64,000 bases of DNA. Origin: Geosiphon pyriformis (taxonomy: Eukaryota; Glomeromycota; Glomeromycetes; Archaeosporales; Geosiphonaceae). Location of the stretch: NCBI GenBank assembly GCA_016748015.1, contig JAAOMT010000384.1, positions 119,503 to 183,502 of the forward strand, written 5' to 3'. Positions 33,907-45,340 of this stretch are shown piece after piece; position 1 is the first letter of the stretch, and every line of letters starts with the position of its first letter. Both the position numbers and the translations under genes were made by a program. Under the pieces are notes generated by a model that saw nothing but the letters and a program-made list of their open reading frames with translations, did no database searches and was not told where the DNA came from.

Positions 33907-34752
33907 ATATTATCAAACACCAAAAAGTAGAATTCTATTCAACCAATTCATGAAAATACAAACAAAAACTCTAAAAACTTCTAGAATTCTGTACCTTTAG
34001 GGCCATAATAATAATCTTTGGACAAAATCTTTGAGAGAATACAAATTGTTATTTAGGAATCTTACCCTAATAGTCAGCCAACTTGATGGAAGCATGTCTT
34101 CTTAAACACTACCACTAGCACAGTCCTTAATAGAGTTAACAATCATCTCTACAAAAGAAACAGCCATCTTGCCACTTATTGGTTTTAACAAAAGAAAACA
34201 ATCAGCATTAGCACTTAGAGAACAATATAGTACTCTATCATCAATTTCTTTAGTCTCAACCAATAAACTATTTTCAGTTAATTAAAACATGGCTTACCAA
34301 GATATTACTAGGCTTAAGAAATTTTTCAGAGAGAAAGAAAACACATATTCTTGGATTGTAGAAGCTAAGAAAGCAATTACTACCAATAATTGGGATGATA
34401 ACAGAACAATCTAAGCATTGTCTTTCTTTTTAATAGAAATGGCAAATTCATAGTACTAAAGTCTTAAAGAAAAACCAACTGACTTTGCTACTTTTAAACT
34501 TGTTTTTTTACAATATTTTTGTGATCTTAATATGCTCATTAGATTACAAAATCAGTTCAATATAGTAAAACAAAAAAATCATAAAGCTGTAACCACTTAT
34601 TTTGAATGATTTAATCAAATTTTCCAATAAGTTTAGACAATTGAAAGAGACTATTACACACTTGAACAAATTTTTAATTAATTTATTAAAGAATTAAGAA
34701 GTAATATTCTACAATCAGTAAAACTCTAGCATCTAATAAACTTACAAGAAGC
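33907..34752 (+). pseudogene. GypX gag core remnant
   Basis: Resumes after GypN1. From about 34289 (ATG) the frame reads YQDITRLKKFF, WIVEAKKAITTNNWDD, FFLIEMANS and QNQFNIVKQK, aligning with GypD1 gag (FFLKGTADLWY, QNEFNTIKQS). Several stops. Interrupted at 34752 by ORF1-only copy ii. 33907-34288 is largely non-coding by eye. Confidence 0.65.
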
Positions 34753-34753
34753 A
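34741..34753. repeat. Target-site duplication, left, of ORF1-only copy ii
   Basis: cttacaagaagca, repeated at 37185-37197 after the A-tail. It reads through as continuous GypX gag if the insertion is removed. Confidence 0.9.
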
Positions 34754-37184
34754 AAAAAAAAATCTCTTTCTTTCCTAATTTTCATAATTACGATTAGAGC
34801 TAAGAATAAAAAAGTTGCAATCATTATTTTTCTTATAGTAACTAATAAAGTTTCAACATGAGAAGATTTTTCTGTTATTAAAGCAGCTAGACAAAATATT
34901 CTGGCTATATTTTCTTTAAAAAATATTAGTGAAAAGCTGCCTTTAGCAGCTTCTGGTTTATTTTTTTCATCTTTGGCTGGTGGTTTTTCTCCAGTTAAAG
35001 TTCTTTCTAAAAGACACACTCAGATTAGTCCCAGTATAGTCTTTACTACTTCTAAAAACCCAAAAATTTTTAATAACAGACCAGTCAACAAGTTGGTTTT
35101 TCCTGCTCTCACCACTCCCATTACTACTACTACTACTATTTTTGCTTTACAAATGACTGCAAAAGCCAAAAATTCCAAAAAACAACAGCAGGCAATCACA
35201 ACTGCTATGGTTACACCAAACCCTTTTGTGGTTCCAGATAAGATCTTGAGTAAAATCTCCACAGCAGCAGCCAGCTCTCTTCCTGATATAGATAGCAATA
35301 GTGACAGCTCAACTCTTAATATAACACAAGATCAATTACTGGCTGTGCTACTTAATGTGGTGATCTCTGGCAGATTTTTTTCTGCCATAAAAGCAAAACA
35401 GTTTATTATTTTAGATAATCTCAAAAATTGGGCTGATTAAATAGAAATGGAATCATCTCTCTCTCAGTTTTTGGTGTTGCTAATAGAAGTGCTTAAATAA
35501 ATGTAAATGGTCAACAAAGGTTCTCTGGGTGGGTGGCCTCTACTCTTGTGCCTAGTGCCATATTTAAGATCAAGATGGCCCTTTTTAATTCTTTGTTTCA
35601 GCTTTTGTCTGGTTGTATTGGACTTATATCAGTCTCACAAGATGTTGTCAAGTTGTTTTGTGTGGAATTTGCATCTCAGAAGAGTCTAAATAGTGCCACC
35701 AAAGTGGTTATTGATAATAAAGTTTTTTTGACCACTTTTAAGATTGCACAGTCTTCTGGTGTGGTCTATGTTTTTTCTCTTCTTTTGTTAGTTGCACTTC
35801 ATGATGTACCTTTAAGTACCTCCTCTGATGACATCAAATCTGTTCTTGGTATTTTTGGTGTTGTTACTTTTGTTAAGTTAAAGTCTGCTGGCTTATGGCA
35901 ATATGCTGTGGTTTATTTTAAAGACGCTTTTTCTACTGCTACTGCTCTTATTCACTGGTCTGTGCTAGTTAAGAAAGACAGTGTCAGGATTTTTTTTGTT
36001 GTTAACCAAAATAATGTTATTTTATCAAGAGATGCTTTTAAGGCTAAGTTGGTCAATCTTCTATTTGGCTGCACTGCTTTTAAGATAAGTAATTTAGTCT
36101 TTCAAGTTGGTGGCTGTACTTGTTTCATTTCCTGCTCCCCTAAATCATACTAACATCAACATTTTGCTGTGGTTATCTTTGATTCCTTGGAATACTTGAA
36201 CACTACTGTTTCAAAAACTGGTATCTTGCATGATTGTCACATCTGGTGGAAAACTCCTGAATGTTGCTGCTGCTATAGATGTCAAGAGCTGGATCATTTA
36301 GCTGTGGACTGCAAGGTGTTACCACTTCTTCTTCCCAAATTCTCTTTCAATTCTGCTGGTGGTCCCAAAGTATTTAAGTCATCTTTTGCAAAAACTAAAT
36401 CTTATGCCAAAGCTGCTGCCTATGTGGTTCCTCCTATTGCTGCTGCTGTTAATATGGATTTGGATTTTGGTGCTCCTCTCCAAAGGTGTTACATTTTTGC
36501 TGCTTGTTGTCTCCTCTAATCTTAATGTTGCTGTTAACACTAGGTTGGCTTCTCTGGAATCTCATTTTGGTAAGCTGTCTTTGTTAATAAAATTCTTAGT
36601 TGAACCTGTTGGTGTGCTGGTTATTTTGGTCACCAGATTGTTGTTTGCTTCATCTGCTATGGATGTGTTTGTCAAGGAAAGTATGGTTAAATTGGCTAGA
36701 CAAAATAAAGACTTTGCTGTTATTATTTCTATGATGCAGAAAAAAATGGTACACCTCGAGAAAAAATATGAACAGGCTTGGAAGATGTATTAGATAATAA
36801 TAACATAGATGATAATAATAGTAATGATGATATTAAAAATTTTTCTGTTTATGATAACATCTTTGATCTTATGATAAATCTATGGGAAAAACAACCCTCC
36901 AGTATCAAATCAAATCCTGATCAGACTGTTAAGTGAATAAGTAGTATGGTTAAGAATAGTCATAAGCTTGTTAGCATTATGAGTAAGATGTATGAATTAG
37001 ATATGTTTGATACATTAGGTAGCAAAGATAGTACTAGCATGTAGTTAGGGCTTTCCACTTGTAGTTAGCCGTATTTTGTGATTTTGTATTATTGGATGAG
37101 CTGGTTTTATGAAAACACCATATTACTGTGATTATAACTAATAAATAACCAGTGTGGCTACATGTTAACAAAAAAAAAAAAAAA
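34753..37184 (+). mobile_element. ORF1-only retroelement, copy ii
   Basis: 2.43 kb insertion in GypX gag with a 13 bp duplication (34741-34753 and 37185-37197) and a terminal A14 tail (37171-37184). The 5' end is an A-rich run then tctctttctttcctaatttt, matching the other two copies. It encodes only an RRM-like/CCHC protein, with no RT or endonuclease. The duplication, A-tail and shared 5' end show it moved as a unit by target-primed reverse transcription, which it cannot itself encode. Confidence 0.85.
34784..37042 (+). pseudogene. ORF1-like RRM/CCHC protein of ORF1-only copy ii
   Basis: Homologue of the copy i protein. The start codon position is ATA (ATG in copies i and iii). Pieces in order: 34784-35440 (Ser/Thr-rich N-terminus ending NLKNWAD, then TAA for Gln); 35533-36153 (VALHDVPLSTSSDDIKSVLG and GLWQYAVVYF, RRM-like); 36154-36519 with knuckle CYRCQELDHLAVDC (about 36270-36311); 36500-36793 (NTRLASLESHFGKLS, probable coiled coil); 36784-37042 (NIFDLMINLWEK, YELDMFDTLG). 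Frameshifts near 35450, 36490 and 36784. Likely RNA binding by family resemblance; exact role unknown. Confidence 0.72.
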
Positions 37185-37197
37185 CTTACAAGAAGCA

Positions 37198-37560
37198 GTT
37201 CTCTTTGTTTGTGACTTTGAATTAACAGAACAAAAAACCAGTCACACTCAAGTTGTCAATTTGGCCATTAACAGAACTCCCAATATTGATGAGAAGTTTA
37301 CTTAATTAAGTGAGAAATTAACTCAAAAAATTGAGAGATTCTTAACCAGTACTACAGAAATCTAATAACCACTTCAATAAAGAGACAACAACAACAACAA
37401 ATACCAATCACAACAAAATTGTCAACAACAACAACAATCCTAGAGATCAGATCTCTGCAATTGTTACTATTGTCAGAAATCCAAACATATTGTCTGGGAT
37501 TGCTAAAAGAAAGTAGCAAACCAAAACCAAAGAAATCAATATTATTAACAACCAAGATAT
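37198..37560 (+). pseudogene. GypX gag C-terminal remnant with CCHC knuckle
   Basis: Third visible part of GypX gag: FVCDFELTEQKTSHTQVVNLAINR, a Gln/Asn-rich stretch and the knuckle CYYCQKSKHIVWDC at about 37462-37503. The next element, GypN2, inserts at 37561. The rest of GypX is not seen further right in this window. Confidence 0.65.
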
Positions 37561-38230
37561 TGTTACGAGTTGGAGTAACAAGCTAATGGATAGCAAAGGA
37601 GAACAGAATTTTAGAATAATAAAAATAATCAAAGAGATTTCAATTTCAAGGAGTGAATTAAATAAGTAAGGATTCAATGTGCAAAATCAGTCTCATAAAA
37701 TATCTCAGTCACTGTAGAAAAATAGTCTGTACTGTCAACAAATAATCACACACTGGTATAATTCTATGCCTTACATTAGTACTCTTAAAATTCAATATCA
37801 GGTATCAGATGTACTCTTCAGTTACATTTTATTCAATAATTTTCAAATACTGCAATTACATATTTCAGGAAAAGAATAAGAAATATCCAACAAGTGATCT
37901 TTTATCCTAAGATGTTTAGATATTTGAAGATAAAAAAAAGGAAATTAGTAACAAAAGAATGATTGAGATAAAAGTTGTTATTTTATTTTTTTTCTTTCTT
38001 TGATTCTTACATGTTTTTTTATAGCTAAGAGATTCATTGCTTATATAGCTATCAAAAGTGGTCAATGATTAAGTCAACAACTAGGTCAATAATCAGGTTA
38101 ACAGTCAGATCAACAGTCAGGTCATTGATCAGATTAATAATTACTATCTAAAAATAGAGTGGCTAATTATATAACATCAGTAGCTAATACATGTAATAAT
38201 TAATAAGAAGTATAGATTTCAACTGTAATA
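37561..38230 (-). repeat. GypN2 3' LTR (670 bp)
   Basis: Minus-strand start TATTACAG at 38230, end CTCGTAACA at 37561. Contains a 7-unit 12 bp array and a TATA tract. Aligns with 44535-45226. Confidence 0.9.
38060..38143. repeat. 12 bp array, 7 units (GypN2 3' LTR)
   Basis: 84 bp of ggtcaacagtca-like units, several already changed to the ...taatta form. Confidence 0.9.
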
Positions 38231-38845
38231 TCATTATCTTCAAAAAAATTGAGCTCTGGAAAAATTAAGCTATTCATGATGTAATTTATTTGAAGAGTTT
38301 TATCTAACTCAAAGCTAACTAGTTTGTTAAAGTCTTTTGTAGATAGGGTATATAACACTTGAAGCAAAATGAGTTTTGTATTTAAGAGACCAAATCTTTG
38401 TATTAGAGTTTTGGCTCTTTTAACAATAGTTAAAACTCTTAGAACATCTAATCATATAATGCCCAAAATTTCTGCCTGTATCTCTGAAGTTGTTTTTTTC
38501 ATGAGTTTCATATCCTCTATAATTTTACCAAGATGACCATAGAGTTTTATTTGTTTTTCATATGACAAATTTTTGTCTATAGACAAGATTTCTTCTAATT
38601 GTGCTAAAAAGTAAGAGTATAACTGCTGTTATACTTTCTAACAGATATTTATCTATTTTGCTACCAATTTTTTCTCTTCTGGTAGTAGTTTTCTTTGGTT
38701 TAATAACAGTATGTGTTCTACTGTTATCAGTTATAGTGGTCTGTTTTCCAATGATCAGAGTAGCATTTGAATAGTTTTTGATCCAATACTTATGGAAAGT
38801 ATAGAAAGCATTTTGAATGTTTTGATCCAGAAAATAATTATTTAT
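38200..38845 (-). pseudogene. GypN2 ORF3, frameshifted
   Basis: Homologue of the intact GypN1 ORF3. The start codon is changed to ATA (NINNYFLDQ). The N-terminal half is open from upstream (38941) to about 38600, then a small deletion in the STIGKT segment shifts the frame. The C-terminal half (LVSFELDKTLQI, FPELNFF) is recognisable to the TAA at 38200 inside the LTR. It shows what is conserved: the PKKTTTRRE basic patch, the hydrophobic stretch and the helical C-terminal half. Confidence 0.7.
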
Positions 38846-38886
38846 GTTGATTGAAAATACCTCTGTTTTGAGAATAGTGCATTTAT

Positions 38887-40199
38887 TTATACTTGATTTT
38901 TGTTGATCATTTGGGTTGTTATTACCACAACAGATAACCAATCAGGTCATTTATAATATTTCTTGAGTCATATACTATGAACAAAATGATTATTGAAGAT
39001 TGTTCCAAATTGATTTTAAAGAATATAAAAACCATTGTTCAAAACTTTGTTGACTATAAAAGGTTCTTTCCACCAGTTAGAAAATTTATTACCATAAACA
39101 TTGTCTCTGTCTGAATAGTATTTTAGTACTAAGTGACCAACACTTAAAGAAAGTGTTTTATAGGTTTTTTTTTCTTAAGCTTTTCTTGGAACTGTTTTAT
39201 CTTTTTAAAAGCAATTATTCATGTTTCTACCAAGGAGTCAAGAATAGTACCAAGTCTTCTTTGCAAAATGTCTTTGTAATTTTCTATTGTAATTTCTTCA
39301 AAGGGTATTGTTTTAATGTCAGTTTTTATTGATAGAGTTGCCATGTGTTCATAAAGTAGATAAAAAGGTTCATAACTTGTTATGTCATAATTTACAGTTC
39401 TATAAGCAAACAAAACTGAAAACAGTACTTTGTCCCATAAGTTTGTTTTTTCACTGGCTTTGGCCAGAGTTTTACATAATGTTCAATTGAAATGTTTTAC
39501 TAGGCCATTTGTTTAGAAGTGATAGAAGAAGGAAAGTTTGTAATGTATTCCCATTTTTCTGCAAGATTCTTCAACCAATATGCTGAGAAAAGCTCTTCAT
39601 CTATTAGATAAAACTTCTTTAGGGCAGCCATGACAGCAGATGATTTTTTCATAAATAAAATTGGCTATTAAGACTGCTGTTTGGTCTGAAGTAGCTCTTG
39701 TTTCTACTCACTTTGTAAGATAATCAGTAGCTGTGATAATGTATTTGTTGCCATTAGGAGTTATTGTTAAAGATCCAATAACATCTATACTAATTCTGTC
39801 AAATTGTTGACCAATAAAGATTGGATGGATATCTTCTTTGCAATTGGGTTTGCCTCTTCTTTGGCAGATGTCACAGGTTTTGATGTATTCAGCAATGTTA
39901 TTTCCCAAGGTAGGCCAATAATAGTAAGCTAAAGTTTTCTGAATTGTTTTTGTTTTTCCAAAGTATCTAGCTAATGGGTCAATATGCATGTTGTATATTA
40001 CAATTTCTCTTTTTTCAAATTTAATGACTCTCTGAAGGTGGTCAAGATCTTTTTTGTTTTTTTTATATAATTGGTTCTGGCAGATCAAATAGAAATTTGA
40101 TTGTTTGTGCAAATATTCTCTTTGCTGTTAAGTGTATTCTAGTGAGTATTGTTCTTTACCCAAAAATTCCATTAAGATAGAGTAGTTGTTCAAGTCCAT
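38887..40199 (-). pseudogene. GypN2 integrase
   Basis: ATG at 40199 (MDLNNYSILMEFLGKEQY). Zinc region: MHIDPLARYFGK (second His changed to Tyr) and CDICQRRGK. Core: ISIDVI with Asp kept; the second Asp region is degenerate near 39605; NGLVKHFN has Lys in place of the catalytic Glu, as in GypN1. The C-terminal half (FAYRTVNYDITSYEPFYLLY) is readable. Many stops. Confidence 0.82.
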
Positions 40200-40214
40200 T
40201 ATCATGTTTGTTTG

Positions 40215-42955
40215 TGAAGAAGTTACTAATAATCAGGTTGGTTTGGTTTGAGAGATTGTACTATTACTGGATGGTAAGTTAAGAGAGAGCATTGGTGTTT
40301 TGATGATTTGCTTCTTTGTGGTGTTGAATATCATAGTCGAATTCATCTAAATGAAGTATTTAGCCAGTTATTTATTTGTGTTCTAGCTTTTTTTTATTGT
40401 ACAGCCAAACCAAGACTTGATGATCTGTTACTACTAGGAATTTTACACCAAGAAGATATTGATCCCAGTAACTAGTAGCCCAAACTACAACTAAACATTT
40501 TTGTTCAGTAACTGAATAGTTCTTTTCTGCTGATATGAGAGATCTACTGGCATATGCTATGGCATGTTCTCTGCCATTTTTATCTTTCTGTGAAAGAACA
40601 GCACCAGGTCTATAGTCAGATGTATCAGTGTAAAGAATAAAAAATTGGTCCAAATCAGGTTGCTTGAGAATTGGTTTAGTAACAAGTTTTTTCTTCAAAA
40701 TTTCAAAAGCTTTTTTTTTATAAGTGCTCCAGTAATAATTGATATTTTTTCTGGGTAGCTGATTAAAAAGAAAAATGATTTTGGAGAAATCCTTGATAAA
40801 TTTACAATAGTAAAAAGCCAAACCAAAGAAAAAGCCTAGTTTAAGAAAATTTATTGATTGTCTAATGTTTTGAACTTTTTCAATTTTAGCTGGATCAGAG
40901 AAGATTCCATCTTTTGTAATAAGATGACCAAAAAACTGGGTAGATTGGCATCTAAAGAAAGATTTGATTGGGTTGATCTTAAAGCCAGCATTTCTAAACA
41001 AGTCAAAAATCTACAAATGTTTAAGGTGTTTATCACAGATTTTTGAGTAGACCATTTTGTCATCTAAGTAGACCAAAACAAAGTTTTCTTTTACTGATTT
41101 AAATACTTTGTCCATTAGGCATTGAAAGGTGAAAAGGGCATTGGTAAAACCAAAAGGCATGACTGTGAATTCATAAGTGCCATACTTGGTGATGAAGGCA
41201 GTTTTTTTTGCTTTCTGAATCCATTTCTACTTGCCAGAATCCAGCAGTTAAGTTAATGGTTGAGAAAAAAGCAGCACCATTGAATTTATCTAGTATTGCA
41301 TCAATTTTGGGAAGTGAATACATGTCTCTTATAGTGATGGTATTTAATTGGTGGTAATCAACACAAAAGCATAAAGTTCTACCTTTCTTGAATACTATTA
41401 CAACTGGGAAAGCCCATTCATTCTTGGTTTTTTGTATGAATTTAAGATCTTTTATTCGGTTTATCTCTTTCTTGATAAACTCATCATTGTGTCAATTGGA
41501 TTGATAAGGCTTCAAATAAATGGGATGAGTTTCTTTTGTGGTGATAGTGTGTTGTATCACATGGGTTCATCCAGGGGTATCACTTTCTTTTGAGATAACT
41601 GGGCTATTTCTAGCCAACAGATTTTCAATGTTCACTTTTTTTTCTTCAAGGGAAGATTCTCTTTGTTCTACAACTGGTAATTGAATTTCAGGTGGTTTAT
41701 TCTCAAAGAACTTTTGTACTTCTTTTAGTTCTTCTCTGAGTATTAAATTAATTGGCTCCCAATCTTTGTAATAGATTAAGCAAGACTTGTATTCATTACT
41801 AGGAAAATACAAAAATTTATCACACCAGCACCTAACACAAAGACCATGCCACCAATAACTGTATTTTGCTTTCTTGCCAGATTTTCTATTAAAAGTTCTT
41901 CTGAGAATATCATAGTAGGGCCAGCAAATCAGCTTGCCATTTACCATAATTCCTTCTTTGTCAGCTTTAACATTGTCTAGTAGCTTGCCATTGCTGGTAA
42001 AAATAGTATAGACAAGTTCAGTAGTTTCTTCTTGTTTTTTTTGTTCATCTTTTTTATCACTTTTTTCATCATCTGACTCATCTGATTGCTCTTTTTCTTG
42101 GCTTTGTTTGAGTACTGAAGAAGTTGTTCAATGGTAACACTTAACCATGATGGGTTTTTTATCACATTTGATGATCAGTTCACAGAGTTTATAATTAAGC
42201 AAGGCTTTTGCTTTCTTAAGCCATTTATTGCCAACTATTATAGTGTATTCTTTTGCTTCAGATACTTCCATGTCAGTTTCAATGCTGATGCCATTAATTC
42301 AGACAAAAACAGCTTTGGCTATGTTCAGACCTTTCTTTTTGTCACCATGTACATTGGTCATTGGTCTTGTGAATAGTTGATTAATCTTTTTGCCAATTGT
42401 TTCTAAAAAGTGTTTGGCAATGACACTAACAGATAATCCACTGTCCAGAATCAGATCAATAAAGTAACCAGTCACTTGGACTTTACAAATAAGAAGAGTA
42501 ACATTGCTGTTGTCAGCAAGTCCAGCTTGGCATAAGTGCTTGTTGGTTTTTGGTGTTTTTTTCTTGAGAATCAAAGATTTGCAAAAGTATTTTCTGAATT
42601 GGGAATGGGTTATTAACTAGTCAAAGGTAATATAAACAGATGTTTTCATGAGATCTTTGACAACAGAATAAGGACCAGATTTTTGTACTATTTTTGGGAA
42701 TTTTAACTTTGAAGAATTCTTAAAAACTTTGGCTTTTGGTGGCTCATTGTTATTAGCAGTTGATGTGGATGCTTTTTTTAGATCTAGAATGAAATCAATC
42801 TTAGCTTTTTTCATCTTTCTTGTTGATTCAGAAGTGTTGATTGTTAGTTCATCTATGTCATGGTCATCATCAGTTAGGTTAAAAGCATAAAAAAGGTTTT
42901 CTTCTGGTTGGCTTGCACTCTTATTCTTTGGAGATGCACTTATCAGTTTAAAGAC
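40215..42955 (-). pseudogene. GypN2 protease, RT and RNase H
   Basis: Protease LILDSGLSVSVIAK (about 42425-42465) keeps DSG. Acidic spacer near 42010-42090. The Cys cluster is partly kept (CVRCWC, about 41820-41850). RT keeps VYLDDKM (about 41056-41080) and MPFGFTNAL-like sequence. RNase H: FILYTDTSDYRPGAVLSQ (about 40610-40660), AYASRSLISAEKNY, YWDQYLLGVKFLVV. Stops and small indels throughout. The 3' end is approximate. Confidence 0.82.
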
Positions 42956-44482
42956 TAATAAACAGTAGCTTCAACTAAGAAATTCTCTTTAAAGAAATTG
43001 ATGTTGGCATAATTGAATCTTTGGTTGAGGACATTGTTGTTGATGATTCTGTTGTTTTGATTGTTATTGTTTCTGGGAACTGGAGGAGGCAGGAGAGAAT
43101 TGTTGCAATCTCTGAAAAAATGTCCAGTTAATCCACAGTAATAACACATAGGTGGGCCATGATTTTGTTGTTTTTGATAAGGAGGTTGCTGGAATTAATT
43201 AAAGCAGGTTTCAAATCTGGGTCTTTGGGGTTGTTGATTCTCTCTGACTGTTTGGGCTAAGGATTCCAGTAATCAGACAAGATTAGCTGTGAGTCTATTT
43301 ATTAACTGTTTATTGGGTCTTGAGTTTGGGCAACAAAAGAGGTAGCAGTCATTTGGAGAGCAGAAGCCATAACAGAAGCAGGAGCAAAAACTGGAAGTGT
43401 GGATTTTAAGTGCATTCTTTGATTGTTTTCTATTCTCTGGGCAAGTTCAATGGTCATATCTATTGTGAGATTGTTTTTCAGTACCAGAAGGGGCCAAAAA
43501 GCATAGAAAAGATTAGTTCTCAATCTTTTTGTAAAGGAATGAATCTTTTGCTCTTCTGTTCAGTTTTTTCTAGAATCTATTTGCTTGATTAATTTTCTGA
43601 TTGCTTTGGCATACTCAGTTACAACTTCACCAGGACCTTGAGTTCTTCTTTCTAATTCCATACATTATTTGGATATCAAGATAGGAGTTCTAAATTTTAT
43701 TTCAAACCAAGTAGTAAAAAAAGTGTTATTTTCTCCAATATTTGCTGATGTCCATCTAATGATTCTTTGCTGAGCATTGGCATTGGTTTCTTGTGAGAAC
43801 CAAGTAGCAGGAGAGCCTTGAAGATAGCCACCAACGATTTGGAACTTGTATTTATCATTTATATTGATTTGCAGTAGCTGCTCTCTTAAAATTGTCTAAC
43901 CATTCAATTGGATCTTGTGTATTGCCTCTGAATAAGGATAGTGGGGTGTTGTTTCTTTATCCCAAAGCAGTTTGTATGCCTTGGAAGGCAATCAGAATAT
44001 TTTGTTGCATGGGGTCATTAGCCATTAGTCCAAGAGTAACTGTTTGTATTGAATGTTCTGATTTACTTGAAAAGGAGTCAAAAACAGGAGCAGTTTGATA
44101 GCTTTTTTTTTCTGTTTTAAAAGGTGTTTCAGCTAGCTGGTGGGCAGCAATCCAATTGTGAATTTGATGATTCAGGTATTCAGAATCAGAGGGCTGTTGT
44201 TCAAAGGTTGTGGAGTATAAAAGCTGATTGATATTGTTGTTTCTTTTTTCAAAGTTGTCTTCAAAATAAGCTTGGTCAAAGTAATAAGTTGTATAAACTG
44301 TATAGGTCTTAGCTGAATGCTCATTTAGAAACCAGTTCCAAAAGTTTACTGGATTGTTCTTTAATGGGAAAGCAAATCAAGCAGAAAGGCAAAAGATTGA
44401 GTTCAATAAAGTCTAGATTGTTTTTGTTATGTGCTTCAAAGTGTTCTTTTGATTGTTGTGGCAAGTATGAATAATTACCCAT
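42943..44482 (-). pseudogene. GypN2 gag
   Basis: ATG at 44482 (MGNYSYLPQQ). Same order as GypN1 gag: N-terminal region, gag core (GYLQGSPATWF, about 43800-43840), Ala/Pro-rich stretch, knuckle CYYCGLTGHFFRDC at about 43103-43146, and TVY near the end. Stops and frameshifts in several places. Ends at the TGA (42943-42945) next to the slippery site. Confidence 0.82.
42946..42952 (-). promoter_or_regulatory. -1 frameshift slippery site at GypN2 gag/pol junction
   Basis: Minus strand T TTA AAC followed directly by the gag stop TGA. The heptamer is unchanged although the surrounding sequence has many transitions. Confidence 0.75.
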
Positions 44483-44534
44483 ACAATAGAAAACAAAGTG
44501 GATTTTGAAAACCTTATAGGGAGCACCACTTTTA

Positions 44535-45226
44535 TGTTACAGATTGGAGTAATAAGCTAATGAATAGCAAAAGAAAACAGAATTGTAAAGTAATAGAAAT
44601 AATCAAAGGGATTTCAACTTTAAGAAGTGAATTGAATGAGTAAGAATTTAATGTATGAGATCAGTCTCATAAAATATCTTAGTTACTGTACTTTTCAGAG
44701 AATCTGAAGGTAGAGAGATAGTTCATATTATCAACAAATGATCACACACTGGTATAATTTTATGCCTCATATTGGCATTCTTAGAATTCAATATTAGGTA
44801 TCAGATGTACTCTTCAGTTATGTTTTATTCAATAATTTTCAAATGCTGCAATTACATGTTTCAGAAAAAAAATAAGGAATATCCAATAAGTAATTTTTTA
44901 TCCTAAGATGTTCAGATACTTGAAGATAGGAAAAGAAAAATTAGTGATAAGAGAATAATTAAGATAAAAGTTGTTATTTTATTTCTTTACTTTCTTTAAT
45001 TTTTATATGCTTTTCTACAGCTAAGAGATTCATTACTTATATAGCTATCAAAAGTGGTTAATGATTAAGTTAATAACTAAGTTAATGATTAGGTTAATAA
45101 TTAAATTAATGGTCAGGTCATTAATTAGGTTAATAATTACTATCTAAAAATAGAGTGGCTAATTATATAATATCAGTAACTAATACATATGATAATTAAT
45201 AAGAAGTATAGGTTTCAACCATAACA
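44535..45226 (-). repeat. GypN2 5' LTR (692 bp)
   Basis: Minus-strand start TGTTATGG at 45226, end TCTGTAACA at 44535. The primer-site candidate TAAAAGTGGTGCTCCC follows it in element direction. TATA tract at about 45040. Confidence 0.9.
45056..45139. repeat. 12 bp array, 7 units (GypN2 5' LTR), CA converted to TA
   Basis: Units read ggttaatgatta or ggttaataatta where the other arrays read ggtcaatgatca. Nearly every CA is TA, and several TG are TA. Confidence 0.9.
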
Positions 45227-45340
45227 ATAAAAAAAAAATAAAAAATAAAAAAAACTTTTTTCTTTCTTTGTCTGCTACCACAAAATTTACTATGCCTCAA
45301 ATTTGGAAAAACAGTTATTTTTGCTAAAAGATACCTGTAG

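Larger units (their letters stand above)
37561..45226 (-). mobile_element. GypN2: Ty3/Gypsy element, minus strand, heavily mutated
   Basis: About 7.7 kb, same lineage and layout as GypN1. LTRs are 692 bp (5', right) and 670 bp (3', left). Left flank atat, right flank ataa. Compared with GypN1 and GypN3, many C and G positions are T and A, including the LTR arrays, so it is the most strongly transition-mutated copy here. All genes broken. Confidence 0.92.
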
